A DNA stretch of 59,473 nt from positions 1 to 59,473 of the forward strand of contig JAIVFJ010000354.1 in the NCBI GenBank assembly GCA_025765615.1, written 5' to 3'. Below the pieces are notes generated by a model. The model searched no databases and had not been told where the DNA came from. It saw only the letters and a list, made by a program, of their open reading frames with translations. A program made the position numbers and the translations under genes. The DNA is from Zopfochytrium polystomum (lineage: Eukaryota; Chytridiomycota; Chytridiomycetes; Chytridiales; Chytridiaceae). Shown here piece by piece: positions 22,894 through 33,641 of this stretch (within the stretch, counting starts at the first letter, position 1; each line of letters starts with the position of its first letter).

Positions 22894-23400
22894 CTAGAGC
22901 GCACTACCTGTTCGGGCAGCGATTTCAAGGTCGTACCCAACCATTTCCCCCTTCTCAGATATGGATTCGATGCGTGCGCTGACTGATTCTTCGATCCCTG
23001 TTAACGCTTCCTTGGACGTGTCGAGCTTTTGCGCCTCCTGTGCTTCTCAGGTACGGATTCAATGGGAACCGACTAATTCTTTGAGCCCGGTAAAAGCTTC
23101 CTCAGAAGTGTCGGGCTTTTGTGCCTCATGAAACACCGTCTCAGATACGGGTTCGACGTGTTTACTGACTGATTCTTTGAGACCGGTGGCTGCTTCCTTA
23201 ATCGACCCTCCGAGACCAGCGGTAAATGCTTCCTTAAACGACTCTCGAATGCCAGAGCTAAGTGATTCCTTCATCGACTCGCTAAAATCGGCGATGAGTT
23301 CCCTAATGAGGCCTAGGGTTAGGGGCTCGGTGCCAGGCGCCGGAACAAGCTCTTGAGTGCGTTTACATTCGCACAGTAAGAAAGGTGATGGAATCGCCCA
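22894..23400 (-). pseudogene. Decayed gene with amphipathic ~32-residue repeats
   Basis: One minus-strand frame from ~23398 to 22894 reads as charged, helical protein: PSPFLLCECKRTQELVPAP, then ESMKESLSSGIRESFKEAFT, GLGGSIKEAATGLKESVSK and HEAQKPDTSEEAFTGLKELV. Two TGA stops follow (23056-23058 and about 23044-23046), and then EAQKLDTSKEALTGIEESVS. The unit 'EAQK.DTS.EA.TG..E.V' recurs, so there are roughly three units of ~32 aa. At the DNA level the middle unit carries two compensating indels that put its centre out of frame, which creates the stops. No ATG opens the frame before MKESL. The family is unknown; the repeats resemble apolipoprotein- or LEA-like amphipathic helices. Confidence 0.45.
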
Positions 23401-23653
23401 ACCTTACTCAACAAGCAGCCTGGCTCTTTTAACGGTAGGAGAAGCAACACTTTGGCCTAGCCTGGATCGTCAGCAGGGCTATCGTCCCTTCCGCTGGGAT
23501 CGTCTCGCTGTCGGTTTGATGTCGTCGTTCGCGTAGCCGAGGCTGTTGCAGTTCTATTCAAACAGTTTTGCTGACAAGCCCGGCGATGAACAAGTCGAGT
23601 TGAAAAGTTCAGGCAACAAAACACAAGTTGCAAGCAACACAGATTGCTTGGAG

Positions 23654-24760
23654 ATGGCCTCCACCGAATACGAACCTTCCACTCATCACCTCCGTCCTCC
23701 ACCTGATCGTCTGCCAATGCTCCCTCCAATGCTCGCGATCGCAATCAGCAGCTACATTGCCTCACATCGCGACCGCTTCACCTTTGCAACCCTCCTCCGC
23801 CTTCCCCAAACCCAGGCCGCGGCCCTCTTCCACCAAACCGGCGTGGGCGCCAACGAGCCCACCTTCGGCTCCTTCAGCAACGTCGCCGTCCTCGACCGGT
23901 TCCGCCGCCACCTTCCGCGCGACCTCCTCGCCGCGCTCTTCGCCGAATGCCCTATGGACTACGCCGCCTCGGTCGCCGCGCTCCAGTGGTGGAAGGACAG
24001 CAGCGGCCGGGAGCTGCGGTACACCGAGCGGGCGCTACGCACCGCCAGCCAGCACGCGCGGCTGGACCTGCTGCAGTGGTGGCGCGACAGCGGGCTGCCG
24101 CTGCAGTACGACGACCGGCCCGTCGTGCTCGCGTCGGCCCACGGCGCGCTGGACGTCCTGCAGTGGTGGCGCGACAGCGGGCTCGAGGTGCGCTACAACG
24201 AGCTCGCCATGACGGCCGCCAGCCAGTTTGGGCTGGTCGACGTGCTGCGGTGGTGGAAGGACTGCAGCGGGCTGCCGCTCAAGTACGACGCCGCCGCCGC
24301 CGTGTACGTGGCGTCGCAGGCCGGGCTCACGGACGTGCTGCAGTGGTGGAAGGACAGCGGGCTCGAGTTGCGCTACGACGCGAGAGCGGTGGATATGGCC
24401 AGCAGATGCGGGCGCGTGGAGTGCCTCCAGTGGTGGAAAGACAGCGGGTGCGAGCTCAAGTACACGAGCAACGCCGTCAAGGACGCAGCGGGCGTGGGCC
24501 AGATTAAGAGCTTGCGGTGGTGGAGGGACAGCGGGTTGGAGGTCGACTGGGCCGCTGCCCGCTTGGAGACGTCGTCGCTCGCGACGGTCCTGGACTGGTG
24601 GGAGGAATCTGGGCTGTTCGAAGAGTGGCTAAACAGCCACGACAGCAAGGCCGTGGCCTTTGAGGAAGTCATTCTGAGCCTCGAGTTCGCGCTTCAGCCG
24701 AATGCCGTCCTCGAATGGTGGAGGGACCGGTACGCTCTTTTTGAGGCAACGCAGCGGTGA
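23654..24760 (+). CDS. WW-rich solenoid (ankyrin-like) repeat protein
   Basis: Intronless gene, 368 aa, from the first in-frame ATG (MASTEYEPS). After an N-terminal ~90 aa with MLAIAISSYIASHRDRFTF it consists of about seven to nine units of ~33 residues. The unit reads roughly A..AS..G..DVLQWWKDSGLELRY, with an invariant Trp-Trp pair: nine WW sites are visible (ALQWW, LLQWW, VLQWW, VLRWW, VLQWW, CLQWW, SLRWW, VLDWW, VLEWW). The A..AS..G...VL spacing matches the helix-turn-helix of ankyrin repeats, so this is probably an ankyrin relative with a Trp-rich second helix. No enzyme motif or membrane segment is present. Function is unknown; a protein-binding scaffold is the likely role. Confidence 0.8.
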   Translation: MASTEYEPSTHHLRPPPDRLPMLPPMLAIAISSYIASHRDRFTFATLLRLPQTQAAALFHQTGVGANEPTFGSFSNVAVLDRFRRHLPRDLLAALFAECPMDYAASVAALQWWKDSSGRELRYTERALRTASQHARLDLLQWWRDSGLPLQYDDRPVVLASAHGALDVLQWWRDSGLEVRYNELAMTAASQFGLVDVLRWWKDCSGLPLKYDAAAAVYVASQAGLTDVLQWWKDSGLELRYDARAVDMASRCGRVECLQWWKDSGCELKYTSNAVKDAAGVGQIKSLRWWRDSGLEVDWAAARLETSSLATVLDWWEESGLFEEWLNSHDSKAVAFEEVILSLEFALQPNAVLEWWRDRYALFEATQR

Positions 24761-25285
24761 TATTCAATCCTCAGCATCAGGTGGTACTCCTGAACGATGC
24801 AGATTCAACCGTGTCTCCACCAAAAGCAAACAATAAGATACTTTGCACGTCCGAACACCCAGCGGGCAACACGGCGATGATGGCCCGCAGGTCTCCCTGA
24901 AGAGCCGCCTGCGTTTGGAGTATCCAGGTCGAATCATTCGTGGGTGAGCACGAAGTGAGTTCGTTGGGGAGCGCCAAGCTCAAAATTCCCCGTTTTCTGT
25001 TTCTTTCTTCTTCCTTCGTGATTCATCCAGAGGCCTCAAAAGCAAAAAAAAAAAGAAAGAAAGAAAGTTTTGGCCAGGATCAGCCAGCCGAAGTTGCCAG
25101 CGATCCTGTCGAGCACCGCCACGACGAAGCTCCAACACCTCTTTCGAACCGCAGTCACCGCGGGCGGATCACACGCTCCTCCTCACTCGTTCCGTCGTCT
25201 TCCCTGGGCTCCAACTGCCCTCGAATCGGGTCGTCACCTTTTCACACCTTTATCTTGTCGCTCGGCTCTCGCCGTTTTCGTCAGA
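24761..25285. other. Intergenic region upstream of LeuRS
   Basis: About 520 bases between the repeat-protein gene and LeuRS on the same strand. It contains an A-rich run (25044-25067) and a C-rich leader close to the LeuRS start. No separate gene is supported. Confidence 0.6.
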
Positions 25286-28200
25286 ATGTCCTCCGCAGGT
25301 GCGCCAACGACGACGCCAGCTACTCCGGGCGGGGAAACACCGAAGTCAGTAAGTACTACTGATGAATCGATTTATCGCGAGAGCGAGGGGTGCGGATCGG
25401 ATGGATCGGTGGATACGCGTGGTTGGGGGCGGGGTCTGCATGCGGGAAGGGGCTCGCGACGATCGGCTGGACAGATCTGCGATCTGCGAGGCGGCCGCCG
25501 CGTCTGCTTCAGATAATACTTTCGACGCGTACTGTTGTTGGAACTATCCTGCTGACTCTGTCCCCCGTCCAGTTTGCAAAGTTGCATGCATTGCAGGAGC
25601 TCGAGCGAATCGCCCAGTCTCGATGGGAGGCCGAAAAAGTTTTCGAAGCGAACGCTCCGGCCGACGGGAAGAAGTCGCCGAAGTTCATGACGACGTTTCC
25701 CTTCCCGTACATGAATGGACGCCTGCACCTGGGGCATTCCTTTACTATCTCAAAATGCGAATTCGCCGTTGGGTACGAGCGTTTGAAAGGGAAAGTCGTT
25801 CTGTTCCCCTTCGGTTTCCACTGCACTGGAATGCCCATTAAAGCCTGCGCAGACAAGTTGAAAGCAGAGGTCGATCAGTTCGGCCAAAACTTTGAGCGAT
25901 TTGTTGAAGGTATGGGTTCTGAGGTTACCCAAGCAGAGGCTGAACCTTCCATTAGCGGCGCCAGCACCAGAAATTCAACCCGAGGTACAGACAGAGGGTA
26001 AAGTCGATCCCACGAAAATCGATAAAAAACATGGGAAAGCGGCAGCCAAGAACACCGGCCTCAAGTACCAGTTTCAGATAATGCAACAACTGGGAGTACC
26101 GAAAGAAGAAATTCATAAATTCGCGGACGCCGTGCATTGGTTGTACTACTTCCCGCCTCTGACAATTGTGAGTTGGACTGGTTTTGCTCAAAATGTCGAC
26201 TGAGCGACTGATTGCGTTGTCTTTGTTTAGTCCGACCTAAAAGCCCTCGGCTTGAGCGTAGATTGGCGGAGATCATTCATTACTACCGACAAGAACCCTT
26301 TCTTTGATTCATTCGTGCGCTGGCAGTTCAACACTCTCCGGAAGCAACCGCTCCCAAAGGTCAAATTCGGTGAGCGTTACACAATCTACTCTGCTCTCGA
26401 TGGCCAAGCTTGCATGGATCACGACCGCGCCGCTGGTGAAGGTGTTGGAGTGCAAGAGTACACAGGGATCAAGCTGGAAGTGCTGATGGAGGACTTGATC
26501 TCTACACCCCTCAATGAGCGAGATAAGGTCAAAGATGTCCCTGTGGGCCAGCTTTTGACCAGCCAAGGTGTCGTGGCAGCTCTGAAGGGCAAGAAACTGT
26601 TCATGGTAGCGGCAACGTTGAGACCAGAGACTATGTACGGACAGACTAATTGTTATGTGGGGATCGACATCGATTACGGCATTTACGAAGCCCGGGACAA
26701 CGAAGCATGGATCTGTACACCTCGCGCTGCCAAGAATATGGCCTTCCAGGGTCTCTTCCCTGCCAGAGGCGAAATTATTAAATTGGCTGCTCTGAAGGGG
26801 CTCGATCTCATCGGTGTTCCTGTCAAAGCCCCTCTCGCCCAGTTCTCAAAAGTGTACACCCTTCCTATGGATGGTGTTCTCGCTACGAAGGTGACTGCCA
26901 GCTCTTTCAATCCTCCACTTCTAAACGCCCACTCTTTGATTAGGGAACAGGTGTAGTTACGTCTGTTCCGTCTGACTCTCCAGATGACTATATCACCTTG
27001 CAAGACTTGGTGAAAAAGGCAGCCTTCTACAACGTTCAGCCAAAGTGGGTGGAGCCATTCTTGCCCCCCAAACCCATTATCCAGACTCCCAATCTGGGGA
27101 ACCTAGCTGCAGCAACTGCTGTCCAGCAATTGAACATCAAGAGTCAACGAGACAAGAAAGAACTCGCGACAGCAAAGGAGATTGTTTATAAAGAGGGCTT
27201 TTACAATGGCGTCATGCTTGTGGGTGCTTGCCAGGGAAAGTAAGTACCGTCTTCATTCACTATCCATCTCGCCCACCAGGCTAGTCGCGTGATGAGATAA
27301 ATCTTAAAAACTTTCGTTCTCCATACATTGTACCATGGTGACAATTATACTCTGATGGCTGCCACCCAACCTGATCCCCCTAATGTATCACCTTCGAGCT
27401 AACTCCCGATTCACAGACCAGTGCAGGAGGCAAAGCCCCTCATCAAGGACATGCTCATCAAAGGCAACATGGCTTTCAATTACTGCGAGCCTGAAGGTCT
27501 CGTCGTCAGTCGTAGTGGCGATGAATGTATAGTGACTTTGGCCGAGCAGTGGTACATGGACTACGGCGAGGAATCGTGGCGGAAGCTGACCCAAGAGTGA
27601 GTTTGTTTTTCCACAATTATGTGATTGTAAACACCAATTGCAGAGCGCTGTCTAAGATGGAAACGTACGGCCAAGAAACCCGTAATGCTTTTGAGAAAAC
27701 CCTGGACTGGCTTGGGCAGTGGGCTTGCTCCCGGAGCTTTGGTCTGGGAAGTCGTCTCCCTTGGGACCCGAAATACTTGATTGAATCGCTCAGTGATTCA
27801 ACCATCTATATGGCGTACTATACTGTATCACACTTCTTGCACAGTAAGGACACTGTTCGCCTGTGTTTTTCTGACTTAACAAAATAACAAAGGTAACCTG
27901 GATGGCTCCTCCCCTGGCATTCTGAAGATTTCTGCAGCAGACATGACGGATGATGTGTGGGATTATATTCTCCTGGAAGGTCCTTTGCCCAAAAACTCTG
28001 CTATACCAAAATCTGATCTAGAACGGATGCGGCGAGAATTCGAGTTTTTCTACCCTATGGACCTACGCTGCTCCGGCAAGGATCTTATCAACAATCATCT
28101 GACGTTCTGTCTCTACAACCACACTGCGATGTTCCCCAAAGACAAGTGGCCAGGAGCTATGCGAGCCAACGGGCATCTCTTGCTTAATAGCGAAAAAATG

Positions 28201-29430
28201 TCGAAATCTACTGGCAATTTCATGTCCCTGACAGATGCTATCCAGCGCTACGGTGCTGACGCGACACGCTTTGCTCTGGCAGATGCTGGCGATGGTCTGG
28301 AAGATGCAAACTTCCTCTACAAGACTGCAGATGACGCCATTCTGAAGCTGTTCACCGAAAAGGAGCTTTGCGAGGAAATGGTTGCTGAGGCGAACGCCGG
28401 AAAGTTGCGAAGTGGACCGTTTACCTGGAACGATCGTGTTTTCCTGGCCGAGATGACTCGAATTACAGAGCAGGCTGACAAGGCATACGCTGGCATGCTC
28501 TTCCGGGAGGCACTGAAATGCTCTTACTATGATCTGCAAAATGCCAAGGGCGGGTATCGAAAGGTGACAACTCCTCCAAGTGGCGCTGCTGGTGCAGGCG
28601 AACACTACGAAGGGCTCCACAAAGATCTTGTGCTGAAATACGTCGAGTTGCAAACTATTTTAATGTCCCCAATCACTCCTCACTGGAGCGAGCATTTGTG
28701 GACAACCGTTCTTAAGAACGTAAGTACATCCAGTCCTTGATGGCAGATTGGTAACAAATGTCTCAGCCTACAAGTGTGATAAGGGCGAAATGGCCTGAAA
28801 TGAGCCAAGAAGTGGACACCACCATTTTGGACGCTGCGCAGTATGTTCGTGATTTGATCCACAAGACAAGAGCGGCAGAAGAGCTTGCACAACGCAAGAA
28901 GGCAAAAGCCAAGAAGGGACCAACGGCTCCTTCGAGTGCCGAGAGCGACAGCCCAAAAACAATTCGGTTCTACTACGCCTCATCCTTCCCTGCATGGCAA
29001 GAATCTGCCCTTGCCGCTCTCAAATCCACTTTCGACGAGGAGAAAGGCGCTTTCAGTGGAAAAGAGCGTGACGCCATCGCTGCTGCTGGTCTTGCTGGTG
29101 ACAAGCGGGTTATGCCCTTTGTGGCAATGATCAAAGTGAGTGCGAGCCTCTATGTGGATTATGATAAATCTGCTTAACGTCATCTTGCACTTGCAGAAAA
29201 CTGTGGAGGCTGCTGGACCATCCGCGTTTGACCGGACAGTTTCGTTCAATGAGCAAGACACGCTCACGCAAAATGTGGACTACATCCGAAGAGAACTGGC
29301 CTCCCTGAAGATTTCTGCTGTTGAGTTCGTCGCGAAGGAGGGACTTGCAGCTGGTGATGACTTTTCTGATGAAGACATTGCCAAGGCCGAGGGGGCGCTG
29401 CCGGGCGTTCCGACTTACCGCATTGTTTGA
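25286..29430 (+). CDS. Cytosolic leucyl-tRNA synthetase
   Basis: Class I aminoacyl-tRNA synthetase charging cytosolic tRNA-Leu, 1125 aa. Exons: 25286-25348, 25573-25909, 25956-26167, 26231-26890, 26944-27239, 27417-27596, 27644-27843, 27893-28719, 28767-29135 and 29197-29430; the sum is exactly in frame and every junction restores a conserved phrase. HIGH-type motif: [19 protein letters not shown] motif: [12 protein letters not shown]. The CP1 editing domain is recognisable from [14 protein letters not shown] and [23 protein letters not shown] and PLTISDLKALG are typical of the archaeal/eukaryotic cytosolic enzyme. Intron 1 is the longest (224 nt); the others are 46-177 nt. The N-terminus ([15 protein letters not shown]) lacks a mitochondrial presequence. 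No frame problem occurs in 3.4 kb of coding sequence. Confidence 0.96.
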
Positions 29431-31040
29431 GCACATGTTGCTGCTCCATCTCTGTGTCTTGTCGTCTACTTCTACCGCATGTTTGTATCTCTCTTTGCTT
29501 CCTTAAAGATGCTGGTTGGTGCCCAATTCATCATCGTGCGCATATTTGTAAACAGTGTGGGGACTTGAGTGTGATGGACCTGGGGGTGTGTAAGAACTCT
29601 TTTCAAGATTCAATTCAGATGGGCCGGTGATGGTTGACTCGTGGCTCCTTTCACGCCGCCTTTCAAAGCTTTGGGCCTTGGCACCCATTACTCGAACACC
29701 TCTCTCATCGTATTGTTGCTTCTACTCTCCCGGAACAGGAGTAAAGAGAGGACGTTAAAAAAGAAACGGCGAGCCGGGAGATGATGTGAAAGCGGGTGTG
29801 ACGAAAAAGACAAAATCAAAGTTTAAAGAACAGCAATGAAAGACGGATTCGCCAGTGGCTTTGTGAGTAGCGGAGCCTGGGGTTTCAAACTTGAAGAGAA
29901 GATAGAACTTTGAAAGGGCTTGCCAAAGAGCCCAACAGCGAGCGAATCCGCTGGGAATGAAGGTGGGGATGAGCGCGTAAAGTGGTAGTCAAAATACAGC
30001 AGAACGAAGGTGTCGGGGAAGCGATGATTTTGACCCCACTTCGAGATGCAGTTACACATGAACGGATGGAGATGTCGAGCTGAAATTTCGTACACAAATA
30101 GAAGTTTGATAAGAACTGTCGATCCTCCAAATGGCGTCCCGAAAGACCGATTTCTCATAATTCGGTTAAACTGGAGTCATAGTTACGAATGAGTGTGCAA
30201 AATATGAGCAAAATCGAATAGTGGGAAGTGGTATTCGTTCCGAAACAAATGAGTCACGTGATCTGGCCACAGTAAAAGGTCCAAGAGCACTCAAAATTTT
30301 TGAAATTCGCCGAGACCCGTAGGAAATAGCTTGGGCTGCGAAATTTACGGATATTCCTCGATAGAGAATACGTAATCCAAAAATTGAGCTGATAGAGAAA
30401 AAACTGAGAGACTTGTAAAAGTGGTAATATCACTGCACTTAATAGAAGGGTAAAAAATCGATGGGAACAGTTGGAGAAAATTAGCAGAGCCTTCAAATTG
30501 CGACCAAACATAGCGACAAGTGACTCAAAGCTCCAGAAAATAATCAAAAACATTCGAGTAGATTTGATGATTTTCGTCAAATAGTGAATCCAGCTAACGA
30601 CTGATTGATATCTAGCACCAACTTAGTGGATTCAGGATGAATATTCCACCCACAGCAGCCCAACGAGTAAGTCAAAAACACCTGGAAATCAAAGACAAGT
30701 GTTCGGAGAGAGTGGCTCAACTTTCATCTCGTTTCTCGTTCAAAGATAGGGTAGTCTCTCAAACTGTCTCCGTTTTGGCGGAGCGAACTCTAACTGGGTT
30801 CTGTCTTCTACTGGGCTTGTTTCTGACCTGTTTCCGACTTGATTTTTTCGTGATTGGGTTGCTCACAAAAGGCAAACAAGGAACGGGTGAGAGACAGGCA
30901 CTTTGCGCCTGTCCCCCGCAGTCGTCTCCACCGCGGCAAGGCTCCTTCATGGGACTACCATGGTCAGTCACCAATGTCAACTTCATTGCAACATGAGGCC
31001 AATCGAGCAGATAAAATAGCACAGCTTGAAAACCTTTGCA
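29431..31040. other. AT-rich intergenic region
   Basis: Downstream of LeuRS. The sequence becomes AT-rich, with only short frames on either strand and no domain. I see no RNA gene or mobile element up to about 31040. Confidence 0.55.
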
Positions 31041-31044
31041 ATTC

Positions 31045-31285
31045 GCTCATCGCAACTAAGGATCCAAATTGATGGAATCGCGATAAAGGGCCCCTTATCG
31101 CTGTCGTGTCAGAAATGGGCCAGTGAAAAGCAGGTCTATCACTATCGCAAAATACTAATAATGTCGCAACATCTAATTGCCCAAAACGCCCCCCTCATAT
31201 CGCTATTGGAAGCTCCCTTATCGCAACACAATAAATCCCATATTCTCGGATGTCGGGTTATCGATTTGGAACCTTCATCGCAACA
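31045..31285. repeat. Cluster of TATCGC/TCGCAAC-like motifs
   Basis: Within about 240 bases the core (T/A)TCGC or TCGCAA recurs about nine times in either spacing variant: catcgcaac, atcgcgataa, ttatcgct, ctatcgcaa, tgtcgcaac, atatcgct, ttatcgcaac, ttatcgat and catcgcaac. Spacing is irregular (15-55 bases), so it is neither a tandem repeat nor a CRISPR array. It may be a degenerate satellite or a cluster of protein-binding sites. Confidence 0.4.
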
Positions 31286-31477
31286 CCAGTACACTCTGTA
31301 AAAGACTAAGTTACTCCCTGCCAAGAGCTGTCAATTGAAACCAGCATCAATTTTTCCAGCACCAATTTTTTTGGCTCAATACGTGCGACATGGTCGCCAC
31401 TTACTAACTTCCGCCATTGTAAACTCTGTGGGGTGCAACACATCAGCAGGGAACATTCTGTCAATGCAATTCCTAAG

Positions 31478-31534
31478 CATGTAGAGAATAAATATGCTGA
31501 CAGAGAGGGGATTCTCTACATGCTGACAGAGAGG
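31478..31534. repeat. 12-bp inverted repeat overlapping a 15-bp direct repeat
   Basis: CATGTAGAGAAT (31478-31489) is exactly repeated in inverse as ATTCTCTACATG (31511-31522), giving a hairpin with a 21-base loop. ATGCTGACAGAGAGG occurs twice (31494-31508 and 31520-31534). The structure could be a footprint of a small mobile element; no coding sequence is attached. Confidence 0.6.
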
Positions 31535-31879
31535 TGAGGCTCAGGGGGCTTTACTGGAATATTTTTGGTGGCTCACACTGTATCCAAAAAAGTCTATTGC
31601 AAGGAATCTGATTTCATTTTGAATAATGTACGACTTAGAAATATGGAAAGATGCTCAAACACAATCCAAACGTCCTTCCTTCCGCAAGTTGAGCCGTAAC
31701 AAACTCCATTTGCATCTGATTCAAACTTTTGAATCAGTTGCAATGTTCAAGTTCAATTTGATTTGACCCATTTTGGACCATAGTTATGCACCTCAGAACC
31801 CTCTTTTAACAGATCTACATTACAAAAGCTCACATATAAAAAGCTTATTGCACTTTGACAAAGAATTACTGTATTTTTT
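31535..31879. other. Intergenic, nothing seen
   Basis: AT-rich 3' flank of the HAD-type gene. No coding or RNA signal was found. Confidence 0.5.
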
Positions 31880-32657
31880 TTAGAGTTTGCCTCTTCCCTC
31901 GCCCCCAATCAAATCAATGTCAACTAAACGAGACAGTTCTTCAATTGCAAGCCTGGATTTGCCAACAAAAACACCTGTGAAAGGAAGAAGCAGAAAAGGC
32001 GCAAAGTTAAATATCTCATAGGCACCTCTAGAGAATCATAGTCTCTGCTCACGAATTGTTTTCATCCCCAGATCTTGGGCGGCTTTTAAGTTTCTAATAG
32101 AGATGTCAAATTCAGGATGAAGGAATCAAAAATCATTATGATACGAACACGCCAATGTCGTCAAGGAAAATAGCCTCAGTTGGTTGTATGCCAAGTTCTT
32201 TGCAGGCAAACAAGTAGAACTGTGGGTCAGGCTTTCGCATCCCAACAACTGAGCTTTCTATGAAATGGTCAAATAGTGAGACAAGCTCAACATTTGGTGG
32301 ACCAAGAATGTCAGAATCTCCAAAGTCAACATTGTTGGTGAGGGCTGCCAGCTTGTAACGTTTGGAGGCTGGGTGCATGAAAATGATATGAGTACTGGCG
32401 ACACTGAGTCACAATGTAAAGCACGTAAATCAAAGGGCCAGAATGCACATAATCTGATACACTGCCCCATCGTTTTCCTCACCCCTCAATCGTTTAATCG
32501 CCTCAACCACAAGTAGGTCAGGTGTCTCACTCATTTTCATCATTGTTCGAAAAAGTTCCTCGCCATCAATCTGAATATGCTTAGGGGTGGGAAGTTCTTT
32601 GACACCCCGCTTAAGAAGATATTGATAGTACACATCCCAGCAAACCCACCCCATGCG
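31880..32657 (-). CDS. HAD-family hydrolase, 5' part missing
   Basis: C-terminal two-thirds of a haloacid-dehalogenase-type hydrolase, closest in feel to epoxide-hydrolase N-domain/ACAD10-like proteins. Exons on the minus strand: 32657-32483, 32368-32149, 32093-32053 and 31975-31880 (stop). Motifs: KRYKLAALTNN (motif II region), FDHFIESSVVGMRKPDPQFY (Lys of motif III) and EAIFLDDIGVNLKAAQDLGM (the acidic motif IV, made intact by splicing through a GTTCGT donor). The end TIRVFVGKSRLAIEELSRL resembles this family. The first visible exon (WDVYYQYLLKRGVKEL) sits mid-domain. The N-terminal DxD nucleophile motif is not found within the next ~1 kb upstream. Either the gene is truncated there or a long intron hides the first exons. 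Confidence 0.6.
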
Positions 32658-33377
32658 CTACAGACTTACAGGGTCAGCAGAAGTGGAACGTGACCGTAGA
32701 GCTCCTTCTCTGTTCATGCTGGCCACGACTTCTTAGTTCCCTCCAGTTCTGCGCCACTCGCACGCTCGAGGGCTGCCTGTAGCAAGTTCTGTCGGTCCTG
32801 GTGTAGCCGGTGCTTGGGTCGTCAATGATACATAGTGTGTCGTCCAGGAGGGCCAAAGGGAAGGGGGGACGAAGCATCGCTCATCCCGTAGCAGCTCGCT
32901 TGGGGGCAAGTCTCAACCGTTTAAATGTCGTGGCCCCAAGTCTCTCGTTCTGTTTGTCTCTGTCTCAACGAGATTCTTGAGAATAGGTGAGTGACACCCC
33001 ATCCCTGTCCCATCTCGATCAGACGAAGGCCTCGTGGACATGAACCCCTGCCCACCCTATCAATCGACCTGCCCTGCAATTTGAAGGCTTTCGGCCTCGA
33101 CATCGTGAATCTGTAATTGCTGCGGCCACGCGACCATACAAGGCGGGCCACAGCCACCATCGCGACCACCGACAGTCACCGCGGTGGCAGTGTCACTACA
33201 GTCATCCCTTTGACCTGCGGCACCTTATCGCGATCATCCGACATTCCATCAATCTTCCCGCCACTGTCGCGGCCGAAGGCATCGGAAAGCAGCATCACGG
33301 CGGCTCCGCCGCCTTTCTTACCCTCATGTTCGCGTAGATCACGTGACTTCCGCGAAGAAACTCGTCTTTCTCCCTTT
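32658..33377. other. Unassigned region between the HAD gene and the dispersed repeat
   Basis: GC-rich sequence with overlapping frames on both strands and no recognisable protein. A possible MSRPKAFKL at ~33090-33116 (minus) resembles a HAD start, but the essential DxD motif does not follow and no splice donor fits. Confidence 0.35.
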
Positions 33378-33625
33378 CTCTCTCTCCCTCTTTTCCTTAT
33401 TCTTGACAACCTGCAGAGGTTTTAACTTCGAGTTACCTTTGATAACTTTCTTCCCATCCCTCATAGTCCAGGAGCAGTTTATCAAGGTTTAGATCATTTC
33501 TTCCGTCAGCAAATAATAAAGAAACTCGATAACAGGTTTTCTGCGTTTTGGATTACGTTTTTACTGTGGCTCACAGTCCTGAGGCGATTTATTCAGGTAA
33601 CCTACATTTTGAATTTCTTTCTCTT
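33378..33625. repeat. Diverged dispersed repeat, copy 2
   Basis: Partner of 6286-6580, with the same ordered blocks: CCTTATTCTTG, ATAACTTTCTTC, GTTTATCAAGG, AATAAAGAAA, GCTCACAG and GCGATTTATTCAG. This copy ends just before the proposed start of the Ca2+ channel gene and so forms its promoter and leader. Confidence 0.55.
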
Positions 33626-33641
33626 CGCCACTCAGTAGTCT

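Noticed and set aside
23044..23058. Two in-frame TGA codons as possible selenocysteine or recoded codons
   Set aside because: DNA-level comparison of the repeat units shows flanking indels that explain the stops, and TGA ends other genes normally here (for example GH16).
31045..31285. Possible CRISPR-like repeat array
   Set aside because: Motifs are too short and irregularly spaced, and the window is clearly eukaryotic.
33090..33116. MSRPKAFKL on the minus strand as the missing HAD start
   Set aside because: The DxD nucleophile motif does not follow and no GT donor gives a workable join.
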